Shown piece after piece: positions 36,338-45,374 of a stretch of 64,000 bases of DNA. Each line of letters begins with the position of its first letter. Positions within the stretch are counted from its first letter, which is position 1. The stretch comes from Peribacillus tepidiphilus (GTDB lineage Bacteria; Bacillota; Bacilli; Bacillales; DSM-1321), in the NCBI RefSeq assembly GCF_009466385.1, contig NZ_WIAQ01000015.1, positions 62,001 to 126,000 of the forward strand, written 5' to 3'. Position numbers and translations under genes: made by a program. The notes beneath the pieces are model-generated. The model saw only the letters and a list, made by a program, of their open reading frames with translations. It did no database searches and was not told the DNA's origin.

Positions 36338-36386
36338 AAAAGGGTTAGCCTACGTCTGAACTTTGAAGACTAGGCTAACCCTTTCA
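36338..36386. terminator. Bidirectional terminator between ykvI and the lipoprotein gene
   Basis: AAAAGGGTTAGCCT (36338-36351) pairs with AGGCTAACCCTTTC (36372-36385), loop of 20 bases with an inner AAGTTC/GAAGAC-like pairing. Lies between convergent genes. Confidence 0.85.
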
Positions 36387-36389
36387 TTG

Positions 36390-37040
36390 TCATTGATTTC
36401 TTTCGATTGTTTTGGCCATTTCCATAAAAGCTTGTCTGTAATCAAGGCCCTTTTTTGTAAACATAGTGACCTTTAGAGGGTTCTTTTCGTTCTTAAAAAG
36501 GACGGCAGTCATGATTTCTTCTTCGTTGGAAGCTTGGAAGGCAGCAGACTGATCAGCCTTGAGAAAATCCTCTTTTGCTTCTTCAACATGATTAGAAACA
36601 GCCTTTAGCTGAGCCTTTGTGGTGCTTTCCTCAGCTGTCCAATCAGTATCTTCGGACAACAATTCAATCCTCATAAAAACGTCATCATGTTCTTTTAAAT
36701 AGAGAATGTCCTTCATAGGTTCTTCCGATGTTAATTCGAATTGTGGAAGAACATACATGGAATAACCTTGATTATCACTGTTTGTTAGAAAAGCAGTCTC
36801 TTCTATTTTTTCACCGTTGATTGAATAGGTCAGGTTTTGCTCCATTAATCGGATCAATTCATCATCCGTTGATGGGGTGTCTTTCTCTAAAGAACCATTT
36901 TTAGTATTTGTTTTATCTTGTAGGTTTTGTTCAGCTGCTGAATTCTCATGAACTTGTTCTTTTGTTGCGTCATTTGCCCCACAAGCGGACAAAAGCAAAG
37001 CAGAGATCCCAATGACGGTGAAAAATTTCAATTTTCTCAT
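36390..37040 (-). CDS. Lipoprotein of unknown function
   Basis: 216 residues from ATG 37040. A type II signal peptide is clear: MRKLKFFTVIGISALLLSACG, with lipobox LSAC so that Cys would be residue 20 and lipid-anchored outside the membrane. It is followed by a polar, Asn/Lys/Glu-rich linker and then a globular domain with no motif I recognise. The start at 37079 would put 13 residues before the signal; GGAGGGG supports ATG 37040. Alone between ykvI and the CPBP gene. Confidence 0.8.
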   Translation of the reverse strand: MRKLKFFTVIGISALLLSACGANDATKEQVHENSAAEQNLQDKTNTKNGSLEKDTPSTDDELIRLMEQNLTYSINGEKIEETAFLTNSDNQGYSMYVLPQFELTSEEPMKDILYLKEHDDVFMRIELLSEDTDWTAEESTTKAQLKAVSNHVEEAKEDFLKADQSAAFQASNEEEIMTAVLFKNEKNPLKVTMFTKKGLDYRQAFMEMAKTIERNQ

Positions 37041-37297
37041 ATAAGCCCCTCCAAATCTTTCTTTAAACGATTGTAGCAACTTTTGAATATCCCAATCAAT
37101 ATAGATGGCATATAAGGTGAAAAGTTATCATGCACTAACTATGTATGGGTTTAAAGGGATTATATAACATTTACTATAGATTGTAACCTATGTTACGTCA
37201 TAAAACAGTGACAAAAAAATGCAAAATGGCCAAGCAGAAAATAGTGATGATTCATCATATAGGTGGTAATGCCTGGCCTAAAGGTTTTGATTGAAGC

Positions 37298-37912
37298 TTA
37301 CAAAAAGGGGAATATATACAACAGCAATAAATCGAACGTCAAGTGAGAAATAATAACTAGAGGCAGACTTTTTTTCCATTCATACAAAAAGCTCCAAAAT
37401 AGTCCAGCAACAAACCCTGCTACTAGCAATGCCTTATTTCCGCTGTATATCAAGGGTAAAGTGTACATGAGTGCGGATAGGGGAATGACCCATTTTTTAT
37501 GAAAGAGACGCGAGATCCTTTTATGGATAAACCCTCTCCAGAATATTTCTTCACCTGGGATGATGATGAATAGTAGAACGACATATTGCCATATCATCTG
37601 AGGAGCATAAATATTATATAATTTTGCTACATCATTCACTAACGGTGAAATATCGAAAAGCTTCATAAGTTTATATCCAATCCAAAAAACACTATATAAA
37701 AGGGCTCCAGATAAAACTCCGTATAAAAGGTATGGTAAGATGGACAGCTCATCATCCATTCTTTCAGATAAGATGGCAATACTGACTAAGAATAAAATAG
37801 TTGCAGTAAAAATATACCAAAAAACTGCTTTATCATCATACGTAATATTTAGTAATATGTGGGCACAGATTAACCCTAAGAAAAGGCGAAGATCTGCCAC
37901 ATTTTTTTTCAT
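37298..37912 (-). CDS. CPBP-family intramembrane metalloprotease (CAAX-protease-like)
   Basis: 204 residues with six or seven membrane segments. The Abi/CPBP motifs are present: IPGEEIFWRGFIHKR (EExxxR), a second motif around FVAGLFWSFLYEWKKS, and the final His in SHLTFDLLLLY. These membrane proteases act on unknown substrates in Bacillus; some modify bacteriocin immunity. AAGGAGGG is 13 bases before the ATG. No toxin or peptide gene is near. Confidence 0.85.
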   Translation of the reverse strand: MKKNVADLRLFLGLICAHILLNITYDDKAVFWYIFTATILFLVSIAILSERMDDELSILPYLLYGVLSGALLYSVFWIGYKLMKLFDISPLVNDVAKLYNIYAPQMIWQYVVLLFIIIPGEEIFWRGFIHKRISRLFHKKWVIPLSALMYTLPLIYSGNKALLVAGFVAGLFWSFLYEWKKSLPLVIISHLTFDLLLLYIFPFL

Positions 37913-38064
37913 ATCTAAAGCTCTCCCTCCTTATCAAACAAAAATAATTGTAACAGAAAAAATGATAGAAATTAAAGAGACTAAGTGTTACAGGGAAAAA
38001 TTGCATAGCGAATAAATTTTTGTCTATCTCACAAATTAAGAAGACAAAGAAAGGAGTGAGGAAA

Positions 38065-38172
38065 ATGTCAAAATCGAAAAGAGAAAAAGAACGTGTTTGG
38101 ACTGTTAGAAAGCAAGACCAAAAGCCGCACGGAAAAATTAAATCTCTTAAGGAGTTGGATGAAAAGGAATAA
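38065..38172 (+). CDS. Very small basic protein (DUF6254-like)
   Basis: 35 residues, highly charged: MSKSKREKERVWTVRKQDQ, then PHGKIKSLKELDEKE. GAAAGGAGTGAGG stands five bases before the ATG, an excellent site, and a terminator follows the stop, so it is a complete gene. It resembles the short Bacillus proteins annotated DUF6254, from memory. Function unknown. Confidence 0.65.
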   Translation: MSKSKREKERVWTVRKQDQKPHGKIKSLKELDEKE

Positions 38173-38182
38173 GAAAGGATGG

Positions 38183-38230
38183 CATAAAAATAGGCTGATC
38201 GAAGTTCATATTTTCGATTCAGCCTTTTAT
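38183..38230. terminator. Bidirectional terminator between the 35-residue gene and ykvS
   Basis: AGGCTGATCGAA pairs with TTCGATTCAGCCT (one bulge), flanked by ATAAAAA and TTTTAT. It separates convergent genes. Confidence 0.8.
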
Positions 38231-38240
38231 GCTTATTAAT

Positions 38241-38441
38241 CTAGCATTTACCTGTGGGTACACTTTCATGAATGATTTTATAATTTTTATGATTGACTAC
38301 TGTCTTTTGTTCAAGCTCTAAGTCACGATAATTCTCCATATAAGTTAAATCAACAATCACTGAATTTTCATTAACTTTTTCGACAACGCCCTGGAGACCT
38401 TCCTTGAATTCTATTACATTTCCAATTTCAGCTATTTTCAT
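38241..38441 (-). CDS. ykvS: YkvS-family small protein (DUF2187)
   Basis: 66 residues from ATG 38441. The sequence IAEIGNVIEFKEGLQGVVEK, then NSVIVDLTYMENY, is the KOW-like beta-barrel of the YkvS/DUF2187 family. Function unknown. AAGGATGTGGGG precedes the ATG; the GTG three codons earlier lies inside that site. Consistent with its place in this block of B. subtilis. Confidence 0.85.
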   Translation of the reverse strand: MKIAEIGNVIEFKEGLQGVVEKVNENSVIVDLTYMENYRDLELEQKTVVNHKNYKIIHESVPTGKC

Positions 38442-38773
38442 TAGCCCCACATCCTTACTTCTATTTTAACCATCAAAAAAAACATACTTTTGTCAATGAT
38501 CAAAAAATTAAACATTTATTATACAGTTTGCACTATTATTCCATATTCGTAAAGAAATTTTTAATAAAATATGTAAAATGTATTTCGGAAATGGAAAATT
38601 ATGAGTCCTCATCCATAAAAATTATAAAAAAAATTTTTCAAAAAACGTTGATTTAATAATTTTACACTATTACAGTGTTATTTTTCGCAATATTCCTAAT
38701 CTTGAATAAGTAGTTTGTCTACTTTAAAATTTATGTGTATGATTGTTTGGACTTATTTATGAGAGGTGGAAAA
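38442..38773. other. Intergenic region before the chemoreceptor gene
   Basis: About 330 bases, extremely A/T rich, no reading frame worth reporting. It must hold the divergent promoters of ykvS and the chemoreceptor. I looked for a sigma-D promoter (TAAA-N15-GCCGATAT) and did not find a convincing one. Confidence 0.5.
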
Positions 38774-40510
38774 ATGAAGCTTTCGATTAAGAAAAAAATG
38801 ATTCTGATGTGTTTAATGCTATTAATAATCCCTGGGTTAATAATAGGTACAATCGCTTTTTATATCTCAAAGCAAGAATTAAATACATTAGCTGAGACAA
38901 GCTTAAAAAATGATGTGAATTTTGCATTGAAGATGATTAACATTGCCCAAGAAAAGGTTGAGTCTGGAGAGCTGACCTTAGAAGAAGCTCAGGAAGCTGT
39001 GAAGGTTCAGCTGTTAGGAGAAAAGGGCAAGGATGGAAAAAGGTCCATAACAAAAGATATTGACATTGGTGAAAACGGTTACTTATATGTGGTGGACGAT
39101 CAAGGTACTCTTTTGATGCATCCAGTGATTGAAGGAGACAATTTATATGAAACGAAAACAGCAGAAGGCTTTTATTTCATGCAGGATATTATCAAAAAAG
39201 CCAATAATGGCGGTGGTTTTACAAAATATGATTGGGCACTTCCAAATGATCCAGATACTTTGGCTCCGAAAATCGTGTACGCAAAAAAAGATCCGAATTG
39301 GCAATGGGTTGTGGCATCAGGTACATATATGATGGATTTTAATAGTGGAGCAAATAAAATATTGTATATTCTTGGTATTACCTTGCTCCTTTCTAGTATC
39401 ATTGGCTCTATTTTCGTCATAATATTTGCACGTCACATTGGTTTGCCGATTAGGAAAATTGCTGAACAGGCAAGCAAAGTGGCTGAGGGAGACCTAAGTG
39501 TTTATGAGCTTTCTGTAAAAAATAACGATGAAGTTGGTCAATTAGCAAAAGCCTTTGGGATCATGACTTCTAATTTAAGGAAGCTTTTAGTGGATGTGAA
39601 TGAGTCTTCCCTACTTCTAGCTGCCTCTTCACAACAGCTTAGTGCAAGCAGTGAACACACGAGCAAAGCTACTGAAGAAATATCCAATTCAACCATCCAG
39701 CTTGCTGCTGGTGCTGAAGAGCAGTCTGTAAAAATGAATTCAGTAAAAAATCAAACGGTAGACATTTCAAATATGCTCACGAACATTCATGATGGCATTA
39801 AAACCATGCAACAATCTGCTTTGAAATCTACCCAATCTGCTGAACAAGGAAATATGCTTGTCAAAAACGGAATGAACCAAATGAATATTATTGCTGATAA
39901 TACAGAAAAAATGGTAGGGATCGCTAATGTATTGCATGAAAAATCAACAGAAATTGGTGAAATTCTCAATCTGATTACGGCCGTAGCAGATCAAACCAAT
40001 CTACTGGCTTTAAATGCTGCGATTGAAGCGGCAAGAGCAGGTGAACACGGAAGAGGCTTCGCTATTGTTGCAGATGAAGTGAGAAAGCTTGCTGAGCAAT
40101 CCGGCCAAGCAGCGTCTGATATAGGAGAACTAGTTCAATTAATTCAGGAAGAAACAAGAAAAGCTGTAGAAACGATGCAAAAAGGAAAAGAATCTGTATT
40201 AGCTGGGAAAGAAGTGGTCGACCAAGCTGGAGAGGCTTTTATGGAAATCTCAAGTTCCATTTCAAGTATTTCAGGACAATCCCATTCGATTTCTGAAGCA
40301 ATGGAGCGAATGAACGAGATCATGAAAGAATTAGTTGAATCTGCAGAAGAAATCACAAGAATATCCAATGATTCACATGAGTACACTCAGCATGTTGCCG
40401 CTGCTACAGAAGAGCAGACGGCAGCTATAGAGGAAATCTCAGCATCAGCAGAAAGCTTATCTAAATTAGCAGAGCATTTGCAATCCCAAATTCAAAAATT
40501 TAAACTTTAA
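38774..40510 (+). CDS. Methyl-accepting chemotaxis protein with extracellular single Cache domain
   Basis: 578 residues from ATG 38774 (GAGAGGTGG upstream). Membrane helix at about 9-31, an sCache_2 sensor ([18 protein letters not shown], then [14 protein letters not shown]) to about 185, second helix at about 190-213, HAMP to about 270, and a long coiled-coil signalling domain. The hairpin tip that binds CheA/CheW is intact ([19 protein letters not shown], then [17 protein letters not shown]). sCache_2 domains often bind small carboxylates; the ligand here is unknown. Monocistronic. Confidence 0.92.
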   Translation: MKLSIKKKMILMCLMLLIIPGLIIGTIAFYISKQELNTLAETSLKNDVNFALKMINIAQEKVESGELTLEEAQEAVKVQLLGEKGKDGKRSITKDIDIGENGYLYVVDDQGTLLMHPVIEGDNLYETKTAEGFYFMQDIIKKANNGGGFTKYDWALPNDPDTLAPKIVYAKKDPNWQWVVASGTYMMDFNSGANKILYILGITLLLSSIIGSIFVIIFARHIGLPIRKIAEQASKVAEGDLSVYELSVKNNDEVGQLAKAFGIMTSNLRKLLVDVNESSLLLAASSQQLSASSEHTSKATEEISNSTIQLAAGAEEQSVKMNSVKNQTVDISNMLTNIHDGIKTMQQSALKSTQSAEQGNMLVKNGMNQMNIIADNTEKMVGIANVLHEKSTEIGEILNLITAVADQTNLLALNAAIEAARAGEHGRGFAIVADEVRKLAEQSGQAASDIGELVQLIQEETRKAVETMQKGKESVLAGKEVVDQAGEAFMEISSSISSISGQSHSISEAMERMNEIMKELVESAEEITRISNDSHEYTQHVAAATEEQTAAIEEISASAESLSKLAEHLQSQIQKFKL

Positions 40511-40525
40511 GATGTACGTATTTAT

Positions 40526-40646
40526 AAAAGAGGTTGACACAATATCACACCTTTCATTTTCATGTAACAAGTGAGTAGAAAAAATAGCATTCACATTGTA
40601 AGATGATTGAAAGATGTTGCTGTAGTCAGCCTCTTTTATATTTTTT
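40526..40646 (+). terminator. Long stem-loop between the chemoreceptor and the 64-residue gene
   Basis: AAAAGAGGTTGAC (40526-40538) pairs with GTCAGCCTCTTTT (40625-40637) with one mismatch, loop of 86 bases, followed by TATATTTTTTAGG. It can serve as the chemoreceptor terminator, but the loop is unusually large, and the T-run is fused to the ribosome binding site of the next gene, so it may also be a leader RNA. Confidence 0.5.
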
Positions 40647-40663
40647 AGGAAAGGATGGTTTTC

Positions 40664-40858
40664 ATGGAAAAAAGTTTGATCCAAGAAATATTAAACAAGC
40701 TGGCTTCAGGTGAATTAAATGAATATACCGTTAATAAGGAAGATTTTCTTGAATTCCGAACAGAGCTTGTGAAACGCCAGGATTTTAAACATTTTCGTGG
40801 TATTGCTCAACACGGTGGGAAAGTCACCTATCAATATATGGAGAAACCTCGTAGTTAA
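40664..40858 (+). CDS. Small conserved hypothetical protein
   Basis: 64 residues, soluble, mixed charge: MEKSLIQEILNKLASGELN, then FRTELVKRQDFKHFRGIAQH. No Cys and no membrane segment. TAGGAAAGG fits ATG 40664; ATG 40655 overlaps it. I do not recognise the family, but the ribosome binding site and codon use look genuine. Confidence 0.65.
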   Translation: MEKSLIQEILNKLASGELNEYTVNKEDFLEFRTELVKRQDFKHFRGIAQHGGKVTYQYMEKPRS

Positions 40859-40948
40859 ATAGAAGGAATTTCTATTGAAATCCGCATTTCGACATTTTTT
40901 TTATAATAACTACTGTAAAATGAGTGGAAAACATATAGGGGGATGGGA

Positions 40949-42811
40949 ATGCGGATCGGAGGGAAATCAGTAAAATACATGGTATTATCGCTTTTTGTGG
41001 TCATATTAGTTGTATCACACTTGACCATCTCAAAAGCAGATGAGACAAAATATTTTACTACTTTAGAAAAAGTGAAAATATATAGTGCTCTTCAAGGAAA
41101 GTTACAAGTGCTAGGTCATCTCAATAAAAACGAAACCTTTCGAATCCTTAAAGAGCACTCTAATCATTTTGAAATGGCTTTTGGAAATTCAGTAGGTTTT
41201 GTCGAAAAAAAATATGTAAAAGGCTCCTCTATTGACAATTATTCATACCATTCATTGCCTTCCAAAAATCAAAGACTTATCATAATCAAAACTCAAGCTC
41301 CGATATATTTTGACACGAACAGCTCATCTCATAGAATAGGAGAGTTGAATAGGGACACTTCTTTAGCCTTCGAAGAAAAAACAGGTGATTTTTATAAAAT
41401 TTTGCTGGGTGGAAGACTGGGTTATATTGATGCAAAAAATGCTTCACTTCCCTTCGATCAACAGACAAAATTTTTCTCTGTCGTTGATTCGAATACCCCG
41501 TTTTATTACAAAATGAATGGCAAGTATAAAAAAGCTGGATACCTTATAAAGGGACAACAATATGTAAGAACTGGTGAATTAGATGGATATCATGTAGTAC
41601 AGATTGGGGATAAAAAAGGCTATGTAGGCAAAAAGGGAACATACCGTGACGAAGAAGCTCTATTTGCAAATGGAAGGATCAATGGGAAAAACTTGGGTGT
41701 TATTGAGTTAAATAAAAACGCTAAAGTGTTTGATTTGTCCACGAGCAAGCCAATTGCTTTTGCAGAATTTCAAAAAGGGGATCGGCTCCCGTTTATAAAG
41801 CTGCATAAAAGCTACTATGGAGTAAATGTATTTGGACGGCTTGGATACATTGAAAATAGTAATATCATAGATTTATACGCTCCAATCAAGATTTCTTTTG
41901 TCGGGGATATGATGATGGATTGGTCTGTAAAAACAGCAATGAAAAAGAAAGGAGTCAACTTTCCTTTTCAATTTGTAGCCCCTGAATTGAAGAAAAGTCA
42001 TTTAACGGTAGCCAACCTCGAGACTGCGATTACAACGAGAAACTCTCCTTATCCAAAGACGTATAATTTTAAGTCAGACCCCACTTCAATTTCTGGCTTG
42101 AAGAATGCCGGTATTGACTTGGTATCATTGGCTAATAATCACACGATGGATTATAAAAAAGAAGGCTTGTCAGATACGATGCACTATTTAAAGAAGGCAA
42201 ACATGCCATATGTAGGTGCTGGTAGCAATGCAACTGATGCAAATAAGCCATATGTAAAAATAATAAATGGGAAAAAAATCAAATTTATGGCTTTTTCCAG
42301 GGTGCTTCCAGATGCAAGCTGGAAAGCAGGGAGCAAAAGCGCGGGTATTGCCGATGGGTATAATCTAGAAGACATGTTGAGCCGTATCAAAAAAGAGAAA
42401 AAGGACAGTGAATTTTTGTTTGTGTATATTCATTGGGGGAAAGAAAAAAGTGAAAAATCGGAGAGCTATCAAAGGACTTGGGCGAAAAAAATGATCGATG
42501 CCGGAGCGGATGGAATTATCGGAAGTCATCCTCATGTCCTGCAGGGCTTCGAATATTATAAAGGGAAACCTATTGCCTATTCTTTAGGGAATTTTTTATT
42601 CCCTGATTATGTAAAAGGAAATACTGCCCAAACTGGTATTTTGCATCTTGAAATAAAGTATAAGACCGTAAATATGGGTTTTTCGCCATATTACATTTAT
42701 AAAAATCAAATCATAGCACAAGATGCTCATACTAAAAGGAAAGTATGGAGTAAGCTTCAAGGAATTTCCTATGGAGTTCAAATAAATTCTGGGAATATCA
42801 TTGTAAAATAA
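40949..42811 (+). CDS. Secreted or anchored CapA-family protein with N-terminal SH3-like repeats
   Basis: 620 residues from ATG 40949. A signal or anchor segment covers about 10-32 (MVLSLFVVILVVSHLTI). Residues 35-310 contain four or five SH3-like units, each near 60 residues (KYFTTLEKVKIYSAL..., QAPIYFDTNSSSHRIGEL..., NTPFYYKMNGKYKKAGYL...). Residues 315-620 are a PGA_cap/CapA metallophosphatase-like domain: FVGDMMMDW, ANLETAIT, LANNHTMDY, YIHWGKE and IGSHPHVLQG supply the metal ligands. CapA proteins take part in poly-glutamate or related wall polymer export; no capBC genes are near, so the role is unclear. Confidence 0.82.
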   Translation: MRIGGKSVKYMVLSLFVVILVVSHLTISKADETKYFTTLEKVKIYSALQGKLQVLGHLNKNETFRILKEHSNHFEMAFGNSVGFVEKKYVKGSSIDNYSYHSLPSKNQRLIIIKTQAPIYFDTNSSSHRIGELNRDTSLAFEEKTGDFYKILLGGRLGYIDAKNASLPFDQQTKFFSVVDSNTPFYYKMNGKYKKAGYLIKGQQYVRTGELDGYHVVQIGDKKGYVGKKGTYRDEEALFANGRINGKNLGVIELNKNAKVFDLSTSKPIAFAEFQKGDRLPFIKLHKSYYGVNVFGRLGYIENSNIIDLYAPIKISFVGDMMMDWSVKTAMKKKGVNFPFQFVAPELKKSHLTVANLETAITTRNSPYPKTYNFKSDPTSISGLKNAGIDLVSLANNHTMDYKKEGLSDTMHYLKKANMPYVGAGSNATDANKPYVKIINGKKIKFMAFSRVLPDASWKAGSKSAGIADGYNLEDMLSRIKKEKKDSEFLFVYIHWGKEKSEKSESYQRTWAKKMIDAGADGIIGSHPHVLQGFEYYKGKPIAYSLGNFLFPDYVKGNTAQTGILHLEIKYKTVNMGFSPYYIYKNQIIAQDAHTKRKVWSKLQGISYGVQINSGNIIVK

Positions 42812-42814
42812 TAG

Positions 42815-42862
42815 AAAGGTGACTCTTGATTCCTTGTTGGATTCGAGAATCACCTTTTTTTC
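42815..42862. terminator. Bidirectional terminator between the capA-like gene and the sigma-like gene
   Basis: AAAGGTGACTCTTGATTCC and GGATTCGAGAATCACCTTT form a long, slightly imperfect stem with a TTGTT loop, followed by TTTT on one side and A residues on the other. Confidence 0.85.
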
Positions 42863-42882
42863 ATAAAAAGAGAAGTGGAGCT

Positions 42883-43368
42883 TTACGTTTTATGTTTTCT
42901 CCTTAGTTTTTTTAATGCTCCTTTCCTCCAAGATTTTACGGTTTCGTTGCTGACATTATATTTTTTTGCTATTTGTTCGATTGATAAGTCTTCAATAAAA
43001 TGATGAAGGATCCAACAAAGCTGTCGATCTGTCAAATCTTCACCATAACTTTTCAAAATTTCGTAGGGAAAATAATGATCACACATCGGTGAACCTTCTA
43101 TAAGGACATAGGAAGTAGGCTCATATAAAACTAGTTTATCATCTATACGCTTTTCTTTTTGCAAAGCATTTAAAATTCTTCCTCGTATCATGTTGTAGCT
43201 AAAAGTGACAAAAGAAGCTTTACTGATTTCGAATTTTTCATATGCCTCCCATAACGCTATCAAACCTATTTGATAATAGTCTTCTTGATTCTTGTAAATG
43301 CGTAAAGAATGGATAATTTTGTAGACCATAGGAGAATATTGCTTAACCATTTCATTAAAATTTTCCAC
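42883..43368 (-). CDS. Sigma-70-family RNA polymerase sigma factor (small, alternative)
   Basis: 161 residues, far shorter than a housekeeping sigma factor. Region 2 spans about residues 8-75 (EDYYQIGLIALWEAYEKF, then SYNMIRGRILNALQKEKR), region 4 about 110-160 (LTDRQLCWILHHFIEDLS, then SNETVKSWRKGALKKLRRK, an HTH); region 3 is absent. Start is GTG with AGGA close upstream. No anti-sigma gene is adjacent, so its control is unknown. It may be an alternative sigma or a phage-type (Xpf-like) activator. Confidence 0.75.
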   Translation of the reverse strand: MENFNEMVKQYSPMVYKIIHSLRIYKNQEDYYQIGLIALWEAYEKFEISKASFVTFSYNMIRGRILNALQKEKRIDDKLVLYEPTSYVLIEGSPMCDHYFPYEILKSYGEDLTDRQLCWILHHFIEDLSIEQIAKKYNVSNETVKSWRKGALKKLRRKHKT

Positions 43369-43618
43369 CTTATCCTACTTTCTAAAACGCGTTTTCAGTT
43401 ATTCCCGGGTATTTTTACTATAAAAGATTCAGAAAATGTTGTAGATTTTAGAAAATAATGTTTTTAATAGAAAAAGTGTGAGGTTTTGAATAATTTACTA
43501 AGAAAAATGGCTCAATTATAGGTAAGAAGGCAACAAAAATTTATTTTTTGTATAAAAACAAAAAATTCCGAAAAAAGTTACACTTTATAGAAATCAGTAA
43601 GAAAAAGAGGTGGGTATC

Positions 43619-44356
43619 GTGTTTAAAGATAAAGTTGTTGTTGTTACTGGTGCTGGTCAAGGAATTGGGAAAGGAATTGCGAAAGCATTTGCTCAAAAAG
43701 GAGCTCATATCATTCTGGCCGATATTAATGAGGAGGAAGGAAAGAAAGCTCTTCAGGAAGTTCAATCAATTAAGGGTTCGGCTTTATTTTTTCCTCTAGA
43801 TGTTAAGAAAGAAGCCGATTTTAAACGATTATTCCAACATGTGGCCAAGGTTTTTGGCAAGATCGATATTTTGATCAATAATGCTGGCGTTTCAAGATTT
43901 AAGCCTTTGATGGAGCTATCAGTTGATGAATGGGATGAAATCATCCATACAAATTTACGTAGCGTATTTATTGGTTCAAAGGAAGCAGCGAAAATCATGT
44001 CAGACGGGGGGAGTATAATCAATATTGCTTCGACCCGAGCATTCATGTCAGAACCGAACTCTGAAGCCTATGCAGCCTCTAAAGGAGGAATGATTGCATT
44101 AACACACGCACTAGCGGCATCCTTGCAAAATAAAAAGATACGGGTAAATAGCGTGAGTCCAGGTTGGATTCAGACCACAGATTATGAAGCATTAACAGAC
44201 AAGGATCATGAACAGCACTGGTCAAAAAGAGTCGGAAAACCGGAGGATATCGCGAAAGCCTGTTTATTTCTGGCTGATCCTGAAAATGATTTTATCAACG
44301 GTCAAAACATCATTGTAGATGGTGGTATGACGAAAAAAATGATATACGAAGAATAA
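43619..44356 (+). CDS. SDR-family oxidoreductase
   Basis: 245 residues from GTG 43619 (AGAGGTGGG eight bases before; GTG 43610 lies inside that site). Classical short-chain dehydrogenase: cofactor loop VTGAGQGIGKG, NNAG, catalytic Ser in INIASTRAF, and YAASKGG with Tyr and Lys intact. Asp in LADIN at the end of beta-2 suggests NAD(H). Substrate unknown; FabG- or glucose-dehydrogenase-like. No operon partners. A hairpin follows about 150 bases later. Confidence 0.85.
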   Translation: MFKDKVVVVTGAGQGIGKGIAKAFAQKGAHIILADINEEEGKKALQEVQSIKGSALFFPLDVKKEADFKRLFQHVAKVFGKIDILINNAGVSRFKPLMELSVDEWDEIIHTNLRSVFIGSKEAAKIMSDGGSIINIASTRAFMSEPNSEAYAASKGGMIALTHALAASLQNKKIRVNSVSPGWIQTTDYEALTDKDHEQHWSKRVGKPEDIAKACLFLADPENDFINGQNIIVDGGMTKKMIYEE

Positions 44357-45107
44357 ACATTTTCTTAACAACAAAATAAAAACCATAACCACGAATAATG
44401 AGCAATAAAGATTGGAAGGTATAATCGTTACCTTCCTATAGGTTACAGAGTATAGATGGGACGATGATTATAATTCTAAATCCATTCAAGGACTATAATT
44501 GAAAAAAAAACGGATTACCTAAACAATGGGAAATGATTGTTCAGGGTAAGCCGTTTTCCGCTTTTCTTATTCACTTTGGCTTCTTATCATTTTGGAGTAG
44601 GTTTTTACTTCTTTAAGAATCAGTTCTTCTAGTGAACATTTACAAACCGTATATGAGTTGAATTCCATTCAATGATGATGTAGGATAAGCAATGGCATTG
44701 TTTTAGTTTAAAATATTATATACAATATCACAAAGAAATTGTATGGTACAACAATCTGAAAAGGTGAAGGATTAGTGTGGTTACCCTACATTTTACATTT
44801 ATTTAAAAAATCTCATTAGTTGATTTTACCTTCAAGATTTTGTACCATTTTCAGCATACGAAATGTTGTAAAATACATTGTATCGTAGCATTTTTGATGT
44901 TATTCTTTGTATTGGAGATGTCAGTTGTCTGACTATCTTAAGATCATTAGAATTTGTTCATTCGCTTCCTCGCTTCGCTTAATTATTTTGTGTAAAACAT
45001 ACATTTATCCAATTTGTGCAACATTAATAGATAGTATTTTCCATAGAAATTGAAGCGAAGCGACGTAAGCTAATCATACTATTTATTGATAAAGGAGTCT
45101 GATTTTA
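44357..45107. other. 750-base leader/intergenic region before ptsH
   Basis: No gene is supportable. A hairpin at about 44507-44560 (AAAACGGATTACC with GGGTAAGCCGTTTT, and an inner ACAAT/ATTGT) with a T-rich tail can end the SDR transcript. Near 44970-45063 a pair of 11-base arms (listed separately) could fold over about 72 bases just before the ptsH start. No ptsG or glcT gene and no recognisable GlcT antiterminator target is present, unlike the ptsGHI arrangement. Confidence 0.5.
44970..45063 (+). promoter_or_regulatory. Long-range inverted repeat in the ptsHI leader
   Basis: TCGCTTCGCTT (44970-44980) and AAGCGAAGCGA (45053-45063) are exact complements, the only G/C-rich segments in the leader, 45 bases before the ptsH start. 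An additional TTCGCTTCC at 44961 offers an alternative partner for the second arm, so two folds are possible. Confidence 0.4.
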
Positions 45108-45374
45108 ATGGTAGAAAAAACTTTTAAAGTGATCGCTGAAACTGGTATTCATGCTCGTCCTGCAACTCTTCTTGTTCAAACAGCAGGAAAGTTTGATTCT
45201 GAAATCAATCTTGAGTACAAAGGCAAAAAAGTAAACCTTAAATCTATTATGGGTGTTATGTCGCTTGGAATAGGTCAAGGTGCTGAAATCACGATTTCTG
45301 CTGAGGGTAGCGACGAACAGGAAGCAATGAATACGCTTGAAGAAACTCTTAAAAAAGAAGGTTTAGCTGAATAA
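45108..45374 (+). CDS. ptsH: Phosphocarrier protein HPr
   Basis: 88 residues. His15 (TGIHARPAT) receives phosphate from Enzyme I, and Ser46 ([11 protein letters not shown]) is the HPr-kinase site that makes HPr(Ser-P) a CcpA corepressor. Central to sugar uptake and catabolite control, and so probably linked with the cre-like sites at 659 and 5210. AAAGGAG 10 bases before ATG. The stop overlaps the ptsI start by one base. Confidence 0.97.
   Translation: MVEKTFKVIAETGIHARPATLLVQTAGKFDSEINLEYKGKKVNLKSIMGVMSLGIGQGAEITISAEGSDEQEAMNTLEETLKKEGLAE

Noticed and set aside
38700-38773. Sigma-D promoter for the chemoreceptor gene
   Set aside because: TAAAATT at about 38725 exists, but no GCCGATAT-like -10 follows at the correct distance.
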